DNA from: DASPXY01 sp038227745 | GTDB taxonomy: Bacteria; Planctomycetota; Planctomycetia; Gemmatales; Gemmataceae | Length of the DNA: 5,174 nucleotides | Reading direction: 5' to 3' | Assembly: GCA_038227745.1 (NCBI GenBank) | Contig: JBBRPS010000720.1 | Coordinates: 1 to 5,174 of the forward strand | Shown here: positions 1 to 5,174 of the stretch, in pieces | How positions within the stretch are numbered: the first letter of the stretch is position 1 | Layout: every line of letters starts with the position of its first letter | The notes under the pieces: generated by a model | The model's database searches: none | The model's input: the letters and a program-made list of their open reading frames with translations, nothing else | What the model was told of the DNA's origin: nothing | Position numbers and translations under genes: made by a program

Positions 1-323
1 AGGGCGGGTTCGGCGGCGGCCAGTTCGGCGGCGGCCAGTTCGGCGGCGGCCAGTTCGGCGGCGGCCAGTTCGGCGGCGGCCAGGTCGGCGGCGGCCAGTT
101 CGGCGGCGGCGGCCTGGGCGGCGGGTTCGGCGGCGGCGGCCTCGGCGGGTTTGGCGGCGGCGGTCTGGGCGGCGGCCTCGGTGGGTTCGGCGGCGGCGGC
201 CTCGGCGGTCTGGGCGGCGGCCTCGGCGGGTTCGGCGGCGGCCTCGGCGGGCTCGGCGGCGGCGGGTTCGGCGGCGGTGGTCTGGGCGGCGGCCTCGGTG
301 GTGGAAGGCCGTTCGGCTTCTAA
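1..323 (+). CDS. Gly-rich low-complexity repeat protein, C-terminal part (5' end outside window)
   Basis: The reading frame is open from base 3 to the TAA at 321-323, and no start codon is visible, so this is the C-terminal ~106 residues of a longer protein. The sequence is almost only Gly with Phe, Leu and Gln. It opens with FGGGQ pentads (one has Val for Phe) and then shifts to GGLGGGF/GGLGGFGG units. The last residues are GGGRPFGF. There is no charged or catalytic residue apart from one Arg near the end. The other two frames are also open for long stretches because the repeat is GGC-rich, but the Gly/Phe/Leu frame ends right before a terminator and shares its C-terminal PFGF with the secreted protein encoded downstream. 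By analogy with that neighbour it may be exported, but the N-terminus is not available to test this. Function unknown. Confidence 0.7.
   Translation, partial: GGFGGGQFGGGQFGGGQFGGGQFGGGQVGGGQFGGGGLGGGFGGGGLGGFGGGGLGGGLGGFGGGGLGGLGGGLGGFGGGLGGLGGGGFGGGGLGGGLGGGRPFGF
9..98 (+). repeat. 15-bp tandem repeat encoding FGGGQ
   Basis: Five consecutive exact copies of TTCGGCGGCGGCCAG occupy 9-83. A sixth copy at 84-98 differs only by TTC to GTC (Phe to Val). The unit length is a multiple of three, so copy-number change keeps the frame. The near identity suggests recent expansion by slippage. The array then decays into irregular GGC-rich sequence to about 310. Confidence 0.85.
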
Positions 324-371
324 GGCTAACGATCCGCTCCCGCTCCCGGGATGATTTCCACGGTTTTCCCG

Positions 372-409
372 GAGGCCCGCGACCAGACGGTCGCGGGCCT
401 CTTCCTTTC
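372..409 (+). terminator. Intrinsic terminator after the Gly-rich gene
   Basis: A perfect 13-bp stem (left arm 372-384, right arm 389-401) encloses the 4-base loop AGAC. It is followed by a pyrimidine/T-rich tail, TTCCTTTC, at 402-409. It lies about 50 bases after the TAA at 321-323, in the right place and orientation to end the upstream gene. The tail is not a pure T run, so termination strength is uncertain. Confidence 0.75.
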
Positions 410-690
410 ACGTCTCGCTGCCGCTCCTCCAACGACCGGCGCCCCATCCGGTCCCGGCGTTACCGCCGCCACTCCGAAAGCCCAGGCCGCAGCGCATCTG
501 GGCCGGGTCACCTTGATCGGCTTCCGCCCCGACCCGACAATGGAATGAGTGGAATGCCCTTCCGGGAGTTGTGTTTCCGAAAACTCTCGGCGCGCCGGTT
601 CCCGGACACCTCTCGGGATTTCCCGTACTCGCGGAGGCAGAGGCGGTGCGGACGACTGCCTCCTGCTCAGACACCTGTGTTTCTCCAATC
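410..690. other. Gene-free stretch between two low-complexity genes
   Basis: This stretch lies between the terminator and the ribosome binding site of the next gene. Open frames here on both strands have arginine-, proline- and serine-rich compositions typical of random reading of high-GC DNA, and I recognise no domain in any of them. The promoter and 5' leader of the gene starting at 702 must lie here unless transcription reads through the terminator. I could not find a -35/-10 pair worth naming. Confidence 0.5.
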
Positions 691-697
691 GAGGAGG
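691..697 (+). promoter_or_regulatory. Ribosome binding site for the NPYGAG-repeat gene
   Basis: GAGGAGG lies 4 bases before the ATG at 702-704. It decides the start: an in-frame ATG at 549 would add 51 residues, but it would bury the signal peptide, which begins exactly at 702. Confidence 0.75.
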
Positions 698-701
698 CGT
701 T

Positions 702-1388
702 ATGCGTCGGTCTTCACTCCGCTGTCGGATCGGGGGGCTGCTCGTGGCCCCGGCGCTGGTCCTGGTCGCTGGGACCGGGGCCCTCGCGCAGAGCCGGCCG
801 ACCCTGCGGCCGCAGGGGTCGCTGCAGCCTCGGCCACACCAATTGCGGCCCGGCGTCCCCAATCAGCCGGGGCTCGCCAGCGACGGCTTGCTCGCCCCGT
901 TCGGTATCCAGGGCACCCTCGGGATCGGCGGCAGGGCGTTGCCCAGCTTCAGCGGCCAGGGGCAGCCGGGCATTGCCGGCCAGCCCTCCGGCTCGCCGTC
1001 GGCCTACGGGGGACTGAATCCGTACGGGGCGGGTAACCCGTACGGGGCGGGTAACCCATACGGGGCGGGTAACCCGTACGGGGCGGGTAACCCGTACGGG
1101 GCGGGTAACCCGTACGGGGCGGGTAACCCGTACGGGGCGGGTAACCCGTACGGGGCGGGTAACCCGTACGGCGCCTTCGGGCCTTATGGCGCCAACCCCT
1201 ACGGCGGCCTGAGTCCCTACGGTGGCCTGAGTCCTTACGGCGGGTTGAACCCCGCCTACGGGGGCTTCCCCCTGCCGGGGGGCTTCAACCCCGCCCTGAA
1301 CGGACTCGGGGCGCCTTTCGGCGGTTTCAACCCGCTCCTGGGGGGAATGAATCCGGCGCTGGGGGGGCTCGCCCCGTTCGGCTTCTGA
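702..1388 (+). CDS. Secreted Gly/Pro/Asn/Tyr-rich protein with NPYGAG repeats
   Basis: The product has 228 residues. The N-terminus is a clear signal peptide: basic MRR, a hydrophobic core at about 10-26 and an Ala-Leu-Ala cleavage motif at 27-29, giving a mature start at Gln30. Residues 30-105 are Pro/Gln/Gly-rich. Residues 106-153 are eight copies of NPYGAG, followed by a ninth, NPYGAF. The six-residue period then continues as degenerate PYGGLS/PYGGLN units encoded by 18-bp repeats at 1200-1253. The tail is made of GGFNP, GGMNP and GGLAP elements and ends in APFGF. There are no cysteines in the mature chain and no catalytic motif, so a structural, surface or matrix role is plausible but only inferred. 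The C-terminal PFGF matches that of the preceding gene. The gene is followed by a long palindrome and converges with an ABC ATPase gene. Confidence 0.85.
   Translation: MRRSSLRCRIGGLLVAPALVLVAGTGALAQSRPTLRPQGSLQPRPHQLRPGVPNQPGLASDGLLAPFGIQGTLGIGGRALPSFSGQGQPGIAGQPSGSPSAYGGLNPYGAGNPYGAGNPYGAGNPYGAGNPYGAGNPYGAGNPYGAGNPYGAGNPYGAFGPYGANPYGGLSPYGGLSPYGGLNPAYGGFPLPGGFNPALNGLGAPFGGFNPLLGGMNPALGGLAPFGF
1017..1178 (+). repeat. 18-bp tandem array encoding NPYGAG
   Basis: Eight full 18-bp units run from 1017 to 1160 with consensus AACCCGTACGGGGCGGGT. A ninth unit (1161-1178) diverges at its end and encodes NPYGAF. The only changes among the eight are AAC to AAT in unit 1 and CCG to CCA in unit 3, both silent. 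Six units hold the exact 10-base palindrome CCCGTACGGG. Such uniformity at silent sites points to recent duplication rather than selection on protein alone. Confidence 0.9.
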
Positions 1389-1445
1389 CAGCCGTCCGGA
1401 TCGACTTTCCGTTTACTGAGTCCAGCCCGGACAATGTCTCCCTTC

Positions 1446-1506
1446 GTTTAGCCGCGGTTCGGAGAACCGCGTTCGGCGAACGCGGTTCTCCGAACCGCGG
1501 CTAAAC
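1446..1506. repeat. Perfect 61-bp palindrome with nested hairpins
   Basis: Left arm 1446-1475 and right arm 1477-1506 are exact reverse complements over 30 bp, separated by a single G at 1476. The outer ends read GTTTAGCCGCGG and CCGCGGCTAAAC. Each arm is itself a hairpin: CGCGGTTC (1453-1460) pairs with GAACCGCG (1464-1471), and the same occurs at 1481-1488 with 1492-1499. A third stem, CGCGTTCG/CGAACGCG, spans the centre (1468-1475 with 1477-1484). The element lies between two convergent genes and could act as a bidirectional terminator. It lacks a T tract on the plus side (TTCGGAT follows), so a mobile palindromic (REP- or MITE-like) element is an alternative. Confidence 0.9.
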
Positions 1507-1546
1507 TTCGGATAGATTGCGGGACACCTCCTGTGGCCCGCGGCAT

Positions 1547-2275
1547 CTAGGAGACGAGCGCGAAGAACAGTTCTTCCAGGTCTTCCTGGCCGTGGCGCTG
1601 GCGCAGCTCGTCCAGCGTGCCGCTGGCGCGGATGCGGCCGCGGCTGATGATCGCCACCCGGTCGCACAGCTTTTCCACCTCGCGCATGATGTGTGTCGAG
1701 AAGACGACACACTTGCCCAGGTCGCGCAGGCGCTTGATGTTCTCCAGCACGGCCCGCGCCACCAGCACGTCGAGCCCCAGCGTCGGCTCGTCGAAGATCA
1801 GGATCGGCGGGTCGTGGACCAGGGCACGAGTGATCGACACCTTCTGCCGCATGCCGGTGCTCATCTTCGCCCCCAGGACATCGCGGAAGTCGTTCATCTG
1901 CAGCGACGTGAACAGCACTTCCATCCGTGTACGCAGCTGCTCCCCCTCCAGGCCGTAGAGCCGGCCGAAATACTCGACGAGTTCCCAGGCCGTCATGCGG
2001 TCGTAAATGGCGGTATTGGCGGAGAGGAAGCCGATGTGCTGCCGCACCTCGTTCGCCTGGGTGGCCACGTCGTAGCCCGCCAGGCGCGCCGTGCCGCTCG
2101 TGGGCTTGAGGACGGTGCAGAGGATGCGCATGATGGTGGTCTTGCCGGCGCCGTTCGGTCCGAGCAGGCCGAATATCTCCCCCGGCCGGACCTCGAAGCT
2201 GACGTGATCCACCGCCAGCACCTGGCCGCGGCGGAGGTCGCGGAACGATTTCGTCAGGTTTTCGACCTGCAGCAT
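1547..2275 (-). CDS. ABC transporter ATP-binding protein, NatA/CcmA type
   Basis: The product is a 242-residue soluble ATPase subunit, the usual length for a stand-alone nucleotide-binding domain. All core motifs are present: Walker A GPNGAGKT (39-46), signature MSTGMRQK (138-145), Walker B ILIFDEP (158-164) with Asp162 and catalytic Glu163, D-loop GLD (167-169), and H-loop His195 in FSTHIM. At the Q-loop the sequence is FLSANTAIYDRMT (83-95), with no Gln. From recall, NatA-like exporters commonly vary here, so this need not mean inactivity. The family powers export of ions, drugs or lipids with a membrane partner; the substrate cannot be told from this subunit. No permease gene adjoins it: downstream is the palindrome and upstream a divergent ligase gene. 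The ATG at 2273-2275 has no clear Shine-Dalgarno, so the start is chosen because the conserved N-terminus (LQVENLTKSF) follows directly. Confidence 0.93.
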   Translation of the reverse strand: MLQVENLTKSFRDLRRGQVLAVDHVSFEVRPGEIFGLLGPNGAGKTTIMRILCTVLKPTSGTARLAGYDVATQANEVRQHIGFLSANTAIYDRMTAWELVEYFGRLYGLEGEQLRTRMEVLFTSLQMNDFRDVLGAKMSTGMRQKVSITRALVHDPPILIFDEPTLGLDVLVARAVLENIKRLRDLGKCVVFSTHIMREVEKLCDRVAIISRGRIRASGTLDELRQRHGQEDLEELFFALVS

Positions 2276-2541
2276 GTGAGGATACCGCGAACAGGGGGCA
2301 CGAACGGTCTCTCCCGTGAATCTCCCATCATAGGCCGCCCCGGCCGCGGACGCCAGGCAAGGCCACTCCCGGCTTGCCGTTTCGCGCTCGCCTCATCCCC
2401 GGCTCCTTCGTTTCCCCGGTCGCCGCGGCGGGGCTTGTCGGGCCGCCCTGTCCGTGGTACAGATGTTATCCTCCACAACCGCAAGCAACCTCGCGCCGGG
2501 GAGCGGTTGGGGCACCACACCACTGACGGGGAGGGCCTGCG
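2276..2541. promoter_or_regulatory. Divergent intergenic region (ABC ATPase / ligase)
   Basis: These 266 bp separate the two divergent starts and should hold promoters for both. I see an imperfect inverted repeat (2356-2363 with 2371-2378, one bulged base) and a weak TTGTCG (2435-2440) with a 17-base spacer to TACAGA (2458-2463) facing the ligase gene. Neither is convincing alone. The long frames crossing this region on both strands are out of register with the two real genes. Confidence 0.4.
2528..2535 (+). promoter_or_regulatory. Ribosome binding site for the ligase fusion gene
   Basis: GGGGAGGG ends 6 bases before the ATG at 2542-2544. It supports starting the protein there, so the SWIM finger (from about residue 28) lies inside the coding region. 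Confidence 0.7.
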
Positions 2542-3816
2542 ATGTCTGATCTGCTCGACGGTCAGTCGGTCGAGATGCACGGTTCGGCGGCGAAGCCGTA
2601 CGTCCTCAAGAACGTCGGCGGCGTGTACTCCTGCTCCTGCCCGGCCTGGCGCAACCAGTCGGCGGCCATCGAGCGGCGCACCTGCAAGCACCTGCGCAAG
2701 CTGCGCGGCGACGCCGCCGAGGAGGCCCGCGTCGGCGCCGCTCTGCCGCCGGCCCCGAAGCCCGCGAAGGGCGCGGGGCAGGCGCCGCCGCTGCTGCTCG
2801 CCCAGACGTGGGACTGCGTCACCGATCCGACCGGCTGGTGGCTGAGCGAGAAGCTGGACGGCGTCCGCGCCTACTGGGACGGCAAGCGCTTCGTCTCGCG
2901 CCAGGGCAACACCTTCCACGCGCCGGCGTGGTTCGTCGCCGGCCTGCCCGACCTGCCGCTCGACGGCGAACTGTGGCTGGCGCGCAAGAAGTTTCAGCGC
3001 ACCATCAGCATCGTCAAGCGCCAGGACAAGAGCGATCACTGGAAAGAGGTCTCTTTCGTCGTCTTCGACGCCCCGGGTTTGGAGAAGGCGTTCGAGGCGC
3101 GGCTGGAGTTCGTGCGCGAGTGCCTCGGCGAGAGGAAGCCGGCCCACGCCCGGCCGCACGAGCACACGCGCTGCCACGGCATCGACCACCTGCGCCAGGA
3201 GCTGGCTCGCGTGGAAGCGCTCGGCGGCGAGGGACTGATGCTGCGCCGCACCGGCTCGCGCTACGAGGGCGGCCGCTCGTCAACACTGCTCAAGGTCAAG
3301 ACCTTCCACGACGCCGAGGCGCGCGTGCTGAAGCACCAGGGAGGTGCGGGCAAGCACAAGGGCCGGCTGGGGGCGCTGCTGGTCGAGATGGGCGACGGCA
3401 CGATGTTCTCGGTCGGCACCGGCTTCTCCGACGCCGAGCGCGCGGACCCGCCGCCGGTGGGGAGCCTCATCGCGTTCCGCTATCAGGAGCTCTCGGAAGG
3501 AGGCGTGCCGCGGTTCCCGTCCTACGTCGGCATCTGCGAGGCCGCGCCCAAACCTGCATCGGTCCCGAAGGCGCCGGCACGGACGAAGGCGGCACCGACG
3601 ACCGCCGGGCGGCGCTTCGAGTTCGCCGAGGGCGGGGCGAGCAAGTTTTGGGAGGTGTCGGTCGCGGAGCTGGAGGTGACGGTGCGCTACGGCCGCATCG
3701 GCAGCGAAGGCCAGACCAGCGTGAAATCTTTCGCGGACGCGGCCGCCGTCGCGAAGCACGTCGAGAAGCTCGTCAGCGAAAAGACCGGCAAGGGGTACGT
3801 CGAGCGCAGCTCGTAA
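2542..3816 (+). CDS. SWIM zinc finger - ATP-dependent DNA ligase - WGR domain fusion protein
   Basis: The product has 424 residues and three modules. (1) A SWIM-type zinc finger at about 20-52: Cys31-x-Cys33, 14 residues, Cys48-x-His50. (2) A compact ATP-dependent ligase: motif I KLDG with nucleophile Lys104, Arg109, SRQGN (119-123), motif III DGELW (141-145), IIIa FVVFD (172-176), motif IV EGLMLR (230-235), motif V LKVK (250-253), then an OB fold at about 256-333 (GALLVEMGDG, SVGTGF, PRFPSYVG). (3) After an Ala/Pro/Lys linker (334-357), a WGR domain at about 358-421 with YGRIG (383-387) in place of WGRIG. The ligase should seal DNA nicks through a Lys-AMP intermediate; all visible catalytic residues are intact. 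There is no signal peptide, unlike the periplasmic LigE-type small ligases, so it is probably cytoplasmic. SWIM and WGR are taken from family knowledge to bind nucleic acid; their role here is inferred. No Ku or LigD partner is in the window. Confidence 0.92.
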   Translation: MSDLLDGQSVEMHGSAAKPYVLKNVGGVYSCSCPAWRNQSAAIERRTCKHLRKLRGDAAEEARVGAALPPAPKPAKGAGQAPPLLLAQTWDCVTDPTGWWLSEKLDGVRAYWDGKRFVSRQGNTFHAPAWFVAGLPDLPLDGELWLARKKFQRTISIVKRQDKSDHWKEVSFVVFDAPGLEKAFEARLEFVRECLGERKPAHARPHEHTRCHGIDHLRQELARVEALGGEGLMLRRTGSRYEGGRSSTLLKVKTFHDAEARVLKHQGGAGKHKGRLGALLVEMGDGTMFSVGTGFSDAERADPPPVGSLIAFRYQELSEGGVPRFPSYVGICEAAPKPASVPKAPARTKAAPTTAGRRFEFAEGGASKFWEVSVAELEVTVRYGRIGSEGQTSVKSFADAAAVAKHVEKLVSEKTGKGYVERSS

Positions 3817-3865
3817 AGAGGCCCAGGGAGTTGGTGAGGGCGTCGGCCGCGCGGGGTGTCGCTGT

Positions 3866-3890
3866 GCCAGCGAGGGGATGCCTCGCTGGC
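3866..3890. terminator. Hairpin between convergent genes, likely bidirectional terminator
   Basis: A perfect 10-bp stem, GCCAGCGAGG (3866-3875) with CCTCGCTGGC (3881-3890), encloses the loop GGATG. It sits in the 91-bp gap between the ligase stop (3816) and the hydrolase stop (3908), where transcripts from both sides end. There is no T tract on either side. The flank GCGTCGGGCTTGTGTGA (3891-3907) resembles, by recall only, a motif that recurs between genes in planctomycetes, so this may be one copy of a dispersed repeat. Confidence 0.55.
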
Positions 3891-3907
3891 GCGTCGGGCT
3901 TGTGTGA

Positions 3908-4795
3908 TCACCTTCCGCGCTTGAGTAATACCTGCGTCAAATCCGCGCCGAGGATCGACGGGCACCAGTAGCGCTCGATGTGCTCGATCACCATCTCCGT
4001 GCCGCGGGCATGGCTGACGTATGGCGGCTGGCGCGGGTCGTACATGGCGTCGGTCAGGTCGCGGGCCAGCACCACGTTCTTGCCCAACCGCACCAGCTGC
4101 CGGATGCCGAACGGCCGCCCCAGCACGCACATGTTCGTATGGACCCCCATCAAGACGACATTGTCGATCCCCTCCTGCGTCAGGAAGTTGTAGATCTCCT
4201 GGCCGCTGTCGCTGACGCCGTCGTAGCCGGTGATGTCCAGGCCGGCATGCTGACGGGTGAAGCGGCGCACCGCCGGGCCGACCACGGGGTCGTCGCAGGA
4301 GCACTTCGACGTATCGACGGGCAGCGGCGGCTCGCGCTTGGGGTCGAGGTGACACCAGCCGGCGATCGGCACGGGCGGCTTCGCCGCCTTCGCCTGCTTC
4401 AAGCGCTGGCGGTACGGCGTCCCCTCGTAGAGGTCCATCGTGCCGCTCGGGGCGTGGACGATCGTGACGCCGTGGCCGCGGGCCGCCGTCAGCACCTCGT
4501 TCATGCGCGGCGCCATCACCTTGACGCGCTGGGCGGCGCTCTTGCAATAATGGTCGTCCCACATGTCGCAGACGATGACGGCGGTGCGGGCGGCGTCCCA
4601 TTCCACCGACCGCTCCACGACCTTGACCTTGCCGCTGCCGGGTGGCTCCTCGCGGCGCTCGCGCAGGTGCAGGCGCAGCTTGCCGGGGACCTTTGGGCGG
4701 TTCGGGACGGCCTCCTCCTTGTCGGCCGTGGCCACGGGGACGGCCACCCAGGCGGCGAGGAGGGCGAACGCGAGCAGGCGGAGCGAGCCAGGCAT
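3908..4795 (-). CDS. Secreted isochorismatase-family (cysteine hydrolase-like) protein
   Basis: The product has 295 residues from the ATG at 4793-4795. An N-terminal signal peptide (hydrophobic stretch at about 6-22) ends in ATA at 22-24, so the mature protein begins near Asp25 and acts outside the cytoplasm. The Rossmann-like isochorismatase fold is shown by AVIVCDMWDDH (72-82), with the expected catalytic Asp77, and by VVLMGVHTNMCV (213-224), holding the cis-peptide region and the expected nucleophile Cys223. VVLARDLTDAMYD follows (241-253). The third triad residue, a Lys normally just before the helix that here begins near SDSGQEIYNFL, is not seen; the aligned stretch is ITGYDGVSD. A Cys-containing insertion (Cys148, Cys165, Cys167) precedes it. 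Family members hydrolyse amides or vinyl ethers (nicotinamide, isochorismate, N-carbamoyl compounds); the substrate here is unknown. A longer GTG start at 4838-4840 would hide the signal peptide. Confidence 0.88.
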   Translation of the reverse strand: MPGSLRLLAFALLAAWVAVPVATADKEEAVPNRPKVPGKLRLHLRERREEPPGSGKVKVVERSVEWDAARTAVIVCDMWDDHYCKSAAQRVKVMAPRMNEVLTAARGHGVTIVHAPSGTMDLYEGTPYRQRLKQAKAAKPPVPIAGWCHLDPKREPPLPVDTSKCSCDDPVVGPAVRRFTRQHAGLDITGYDGVSDSGQEIYNFLTQEGIDNVVLMGVHTNMCVLGRPFGIRQLVRLGKNVVLARDLTDAMYDPRQPPYVSHARGTEMVIEHIERYWCPSILGADLTQVLLKRGR

Positions 4796-4797
4796 GG

Positions 4798-4805
4798 TCA
4801 CCTCC
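4798..4805 (-). promoter_or_regulatory. Ribosome binding site for the hydrolase, inside the upstream gene
   Basis: On the minus strand GGAGGTGA lies just before ATG (GGAGG core, 5-base spacer). Its TGA is the stop codon of the upstream gene, leaving 2 bases between the two genes. This fixes the start at 4795 and suggests translational coupling. Confidence 0.85.
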
Positions 4806-5174
4806 GGAATGTGAAGTTCGACGGCCGCAGCAGATACCACTGCGCCGCCGGGAAGCGCTGCGGCGGCGCGCCCTGGCCCCCCGGATTTCCGAAGGCGCGC
4901 TGCAAGGCCGCGTCCAGGCGCTGCCGCCAGTTGTCATAGCGCCGCAGGCGCTCCCGGCCCTCGGGGTGTTCCGGGTCGCTGTCGTCGCGGCTGTTGCGCA
5001 CCTTCAACTCCCCGTCGGCGTCGAGGAAAAGGAGTTCTGTCGGCCCTTCCTCGGTCGGACTCTTCTTGATCGTCGCGGAGCCGCCGGTCCGCTTCGCCGT
5101 GACGAAATCCACCAGCAGGGGCTCGGGCCCCTGGCGCCGGAAATCGACCTGGATGACGCGGATGTTGCCGGCGC
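4798..5174 (-). CDS. Protein of unknown function, C-terminal part (5' end outside window)
   Basis: The frame is open from the window edge to the TGA at 4798-4800, giving 124 visible residues. A GTG at 5110-5112 could be read as a start, but the frame upstream (NIRVIQVDFRRQ, PEPLLVDF) continues the same alternating hydrophobic beta-strand style, so the true start is more likely outside the window. I do not recognise the family. The visible part has strand-like segments (IRVIQVDF, LLVDFVTA, TELLFLDADGELKV), then a charged stretch rich in Asp, Glu and Arg with YDNWRQRLDAAL, which looks helical. It ends in FPAAQWYLLRPSNFTFRR. No signal peptide or membrane segment is in the visible portion. It is the upstream partner of the secreted hydrolase in a tight pair. 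Confidence 0.7.
   Translation of the reverse strand, partial: AGNIRVIQVDFRRQGPEPLLVDFVTAKRTGGSATIKKSPTEEGPTELLFLDADGELKVRNSRDDSDPEHPEGRERLRRYDNWRQRLDAALQRAFGNPGGQGAPPQRFPAAQWYLLRPSNFTFRR

Noticed and set aside
9..310. CRISPR-like or origin-like direct repeats at the left edge
   Set aside because: Units are contiguous multiples of three with no spacers and encode a continuous Gly-rich frame; a coding minisatellite.
549..701. Upstream in-frame ATG extending the NPYGAG-repeat protein by 51 residues
   Set aside because: It would place a polar Arg-rich segment before a good signal peptide; the ATG at 702 has a proper GAGGAGG site.
2356..2378. Inverted repeat GGCAAG...CTTGCC in the divergent region
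   Set aside because: Short stem with a bulge and no supporting context; noted only as a possible operator or leader hairpin.
2435..2463. Possible promoter TTGTCG - 17 bases - TACAGA facing the ligase gene
   Set aside because: Only four of six and three of six consensus matches; such matches arise by chance and planctomycete promoters are not well defined.
1517..2845. Long plus-strand open frame (442 codons) over the ABC ATPase gene and the intergenic region
   Set aside because: It is antisense to a complete ABC ATPase and reads through unrelated regions with biased composition.
2254..3189. Long minus-strand open frame (311 codons) over the ligase gene
   Set aside because: It is antisense to intact ligase motifs, has Arg/Ala/Leu-rich composition and shows no domain; a high-GC shadow.
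3687..4937. Long minus-strand open frame (416 codons) over the hydrolase and ligase end
   Set aside because: It is out of frame with the clear isochorismatase-fold protein and contains low-complexity Arg/Pro/Gly runs.

Overview
The window is high-GC DNA with no rRNA, tRNA, CRISPR array or transposase. The gene set suggests a planctomycete, probably of the Gemmata group: secreted Gly-rich low-complexity proteins, a secreted isochorismatase-fold hydrolase ending in a VSHARGTEMVIEHIERYWCP-type tail, and an ATP-dependent ligase fused to SWIM and WGR domains. This placement is inferred from gene style and recall, because the window contains no phylogenetic marker.

Left part (1-1546): the 3' end of a Gly-rich repeat gene is followed by a good hairpin terminator. 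After a gene-free stretch comes a second secreted low-complexity gene carrying eight near-identical 18-bp units (NPYGAG). Both proteins end in the same residues, PFGF. Downstream of the second gene lies a perfect 61-bp palindrome with nested hairpins.

Middle (1547-3816): an ABC-transporter ATPase of the NatA/CcmA type is on the minus strand with no permease beside it. Divergent from it, across 266 bp, is a plus-strand gene for a three-part protein: an N-terminal SWIM zinc finger, a complete ATP-dependent DNA ligase core (nucleotidyltransferase plus OB fold), and a C-terminal WGR domain. This fusion is the most interesting item in the window. It looks like a ligase whose usual DNA-binding parts have been replaced by two nucleic-acid-binding modules known from other damage-related or regulatory proteins.

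Right part (3817-5174): a short convergent gap holds a hairpin that probably serves as a terminator and may be part of a dispersed repeat. Then comes a minus-strand pair: an unrecognised gene truncated by the window edge, followed after 2 bp by a secreted cysteine-hydrolase-like protein whose ribosome binding site lies inside the end of the upstream gene. These two are probably co-transcribed and translationally coupled.
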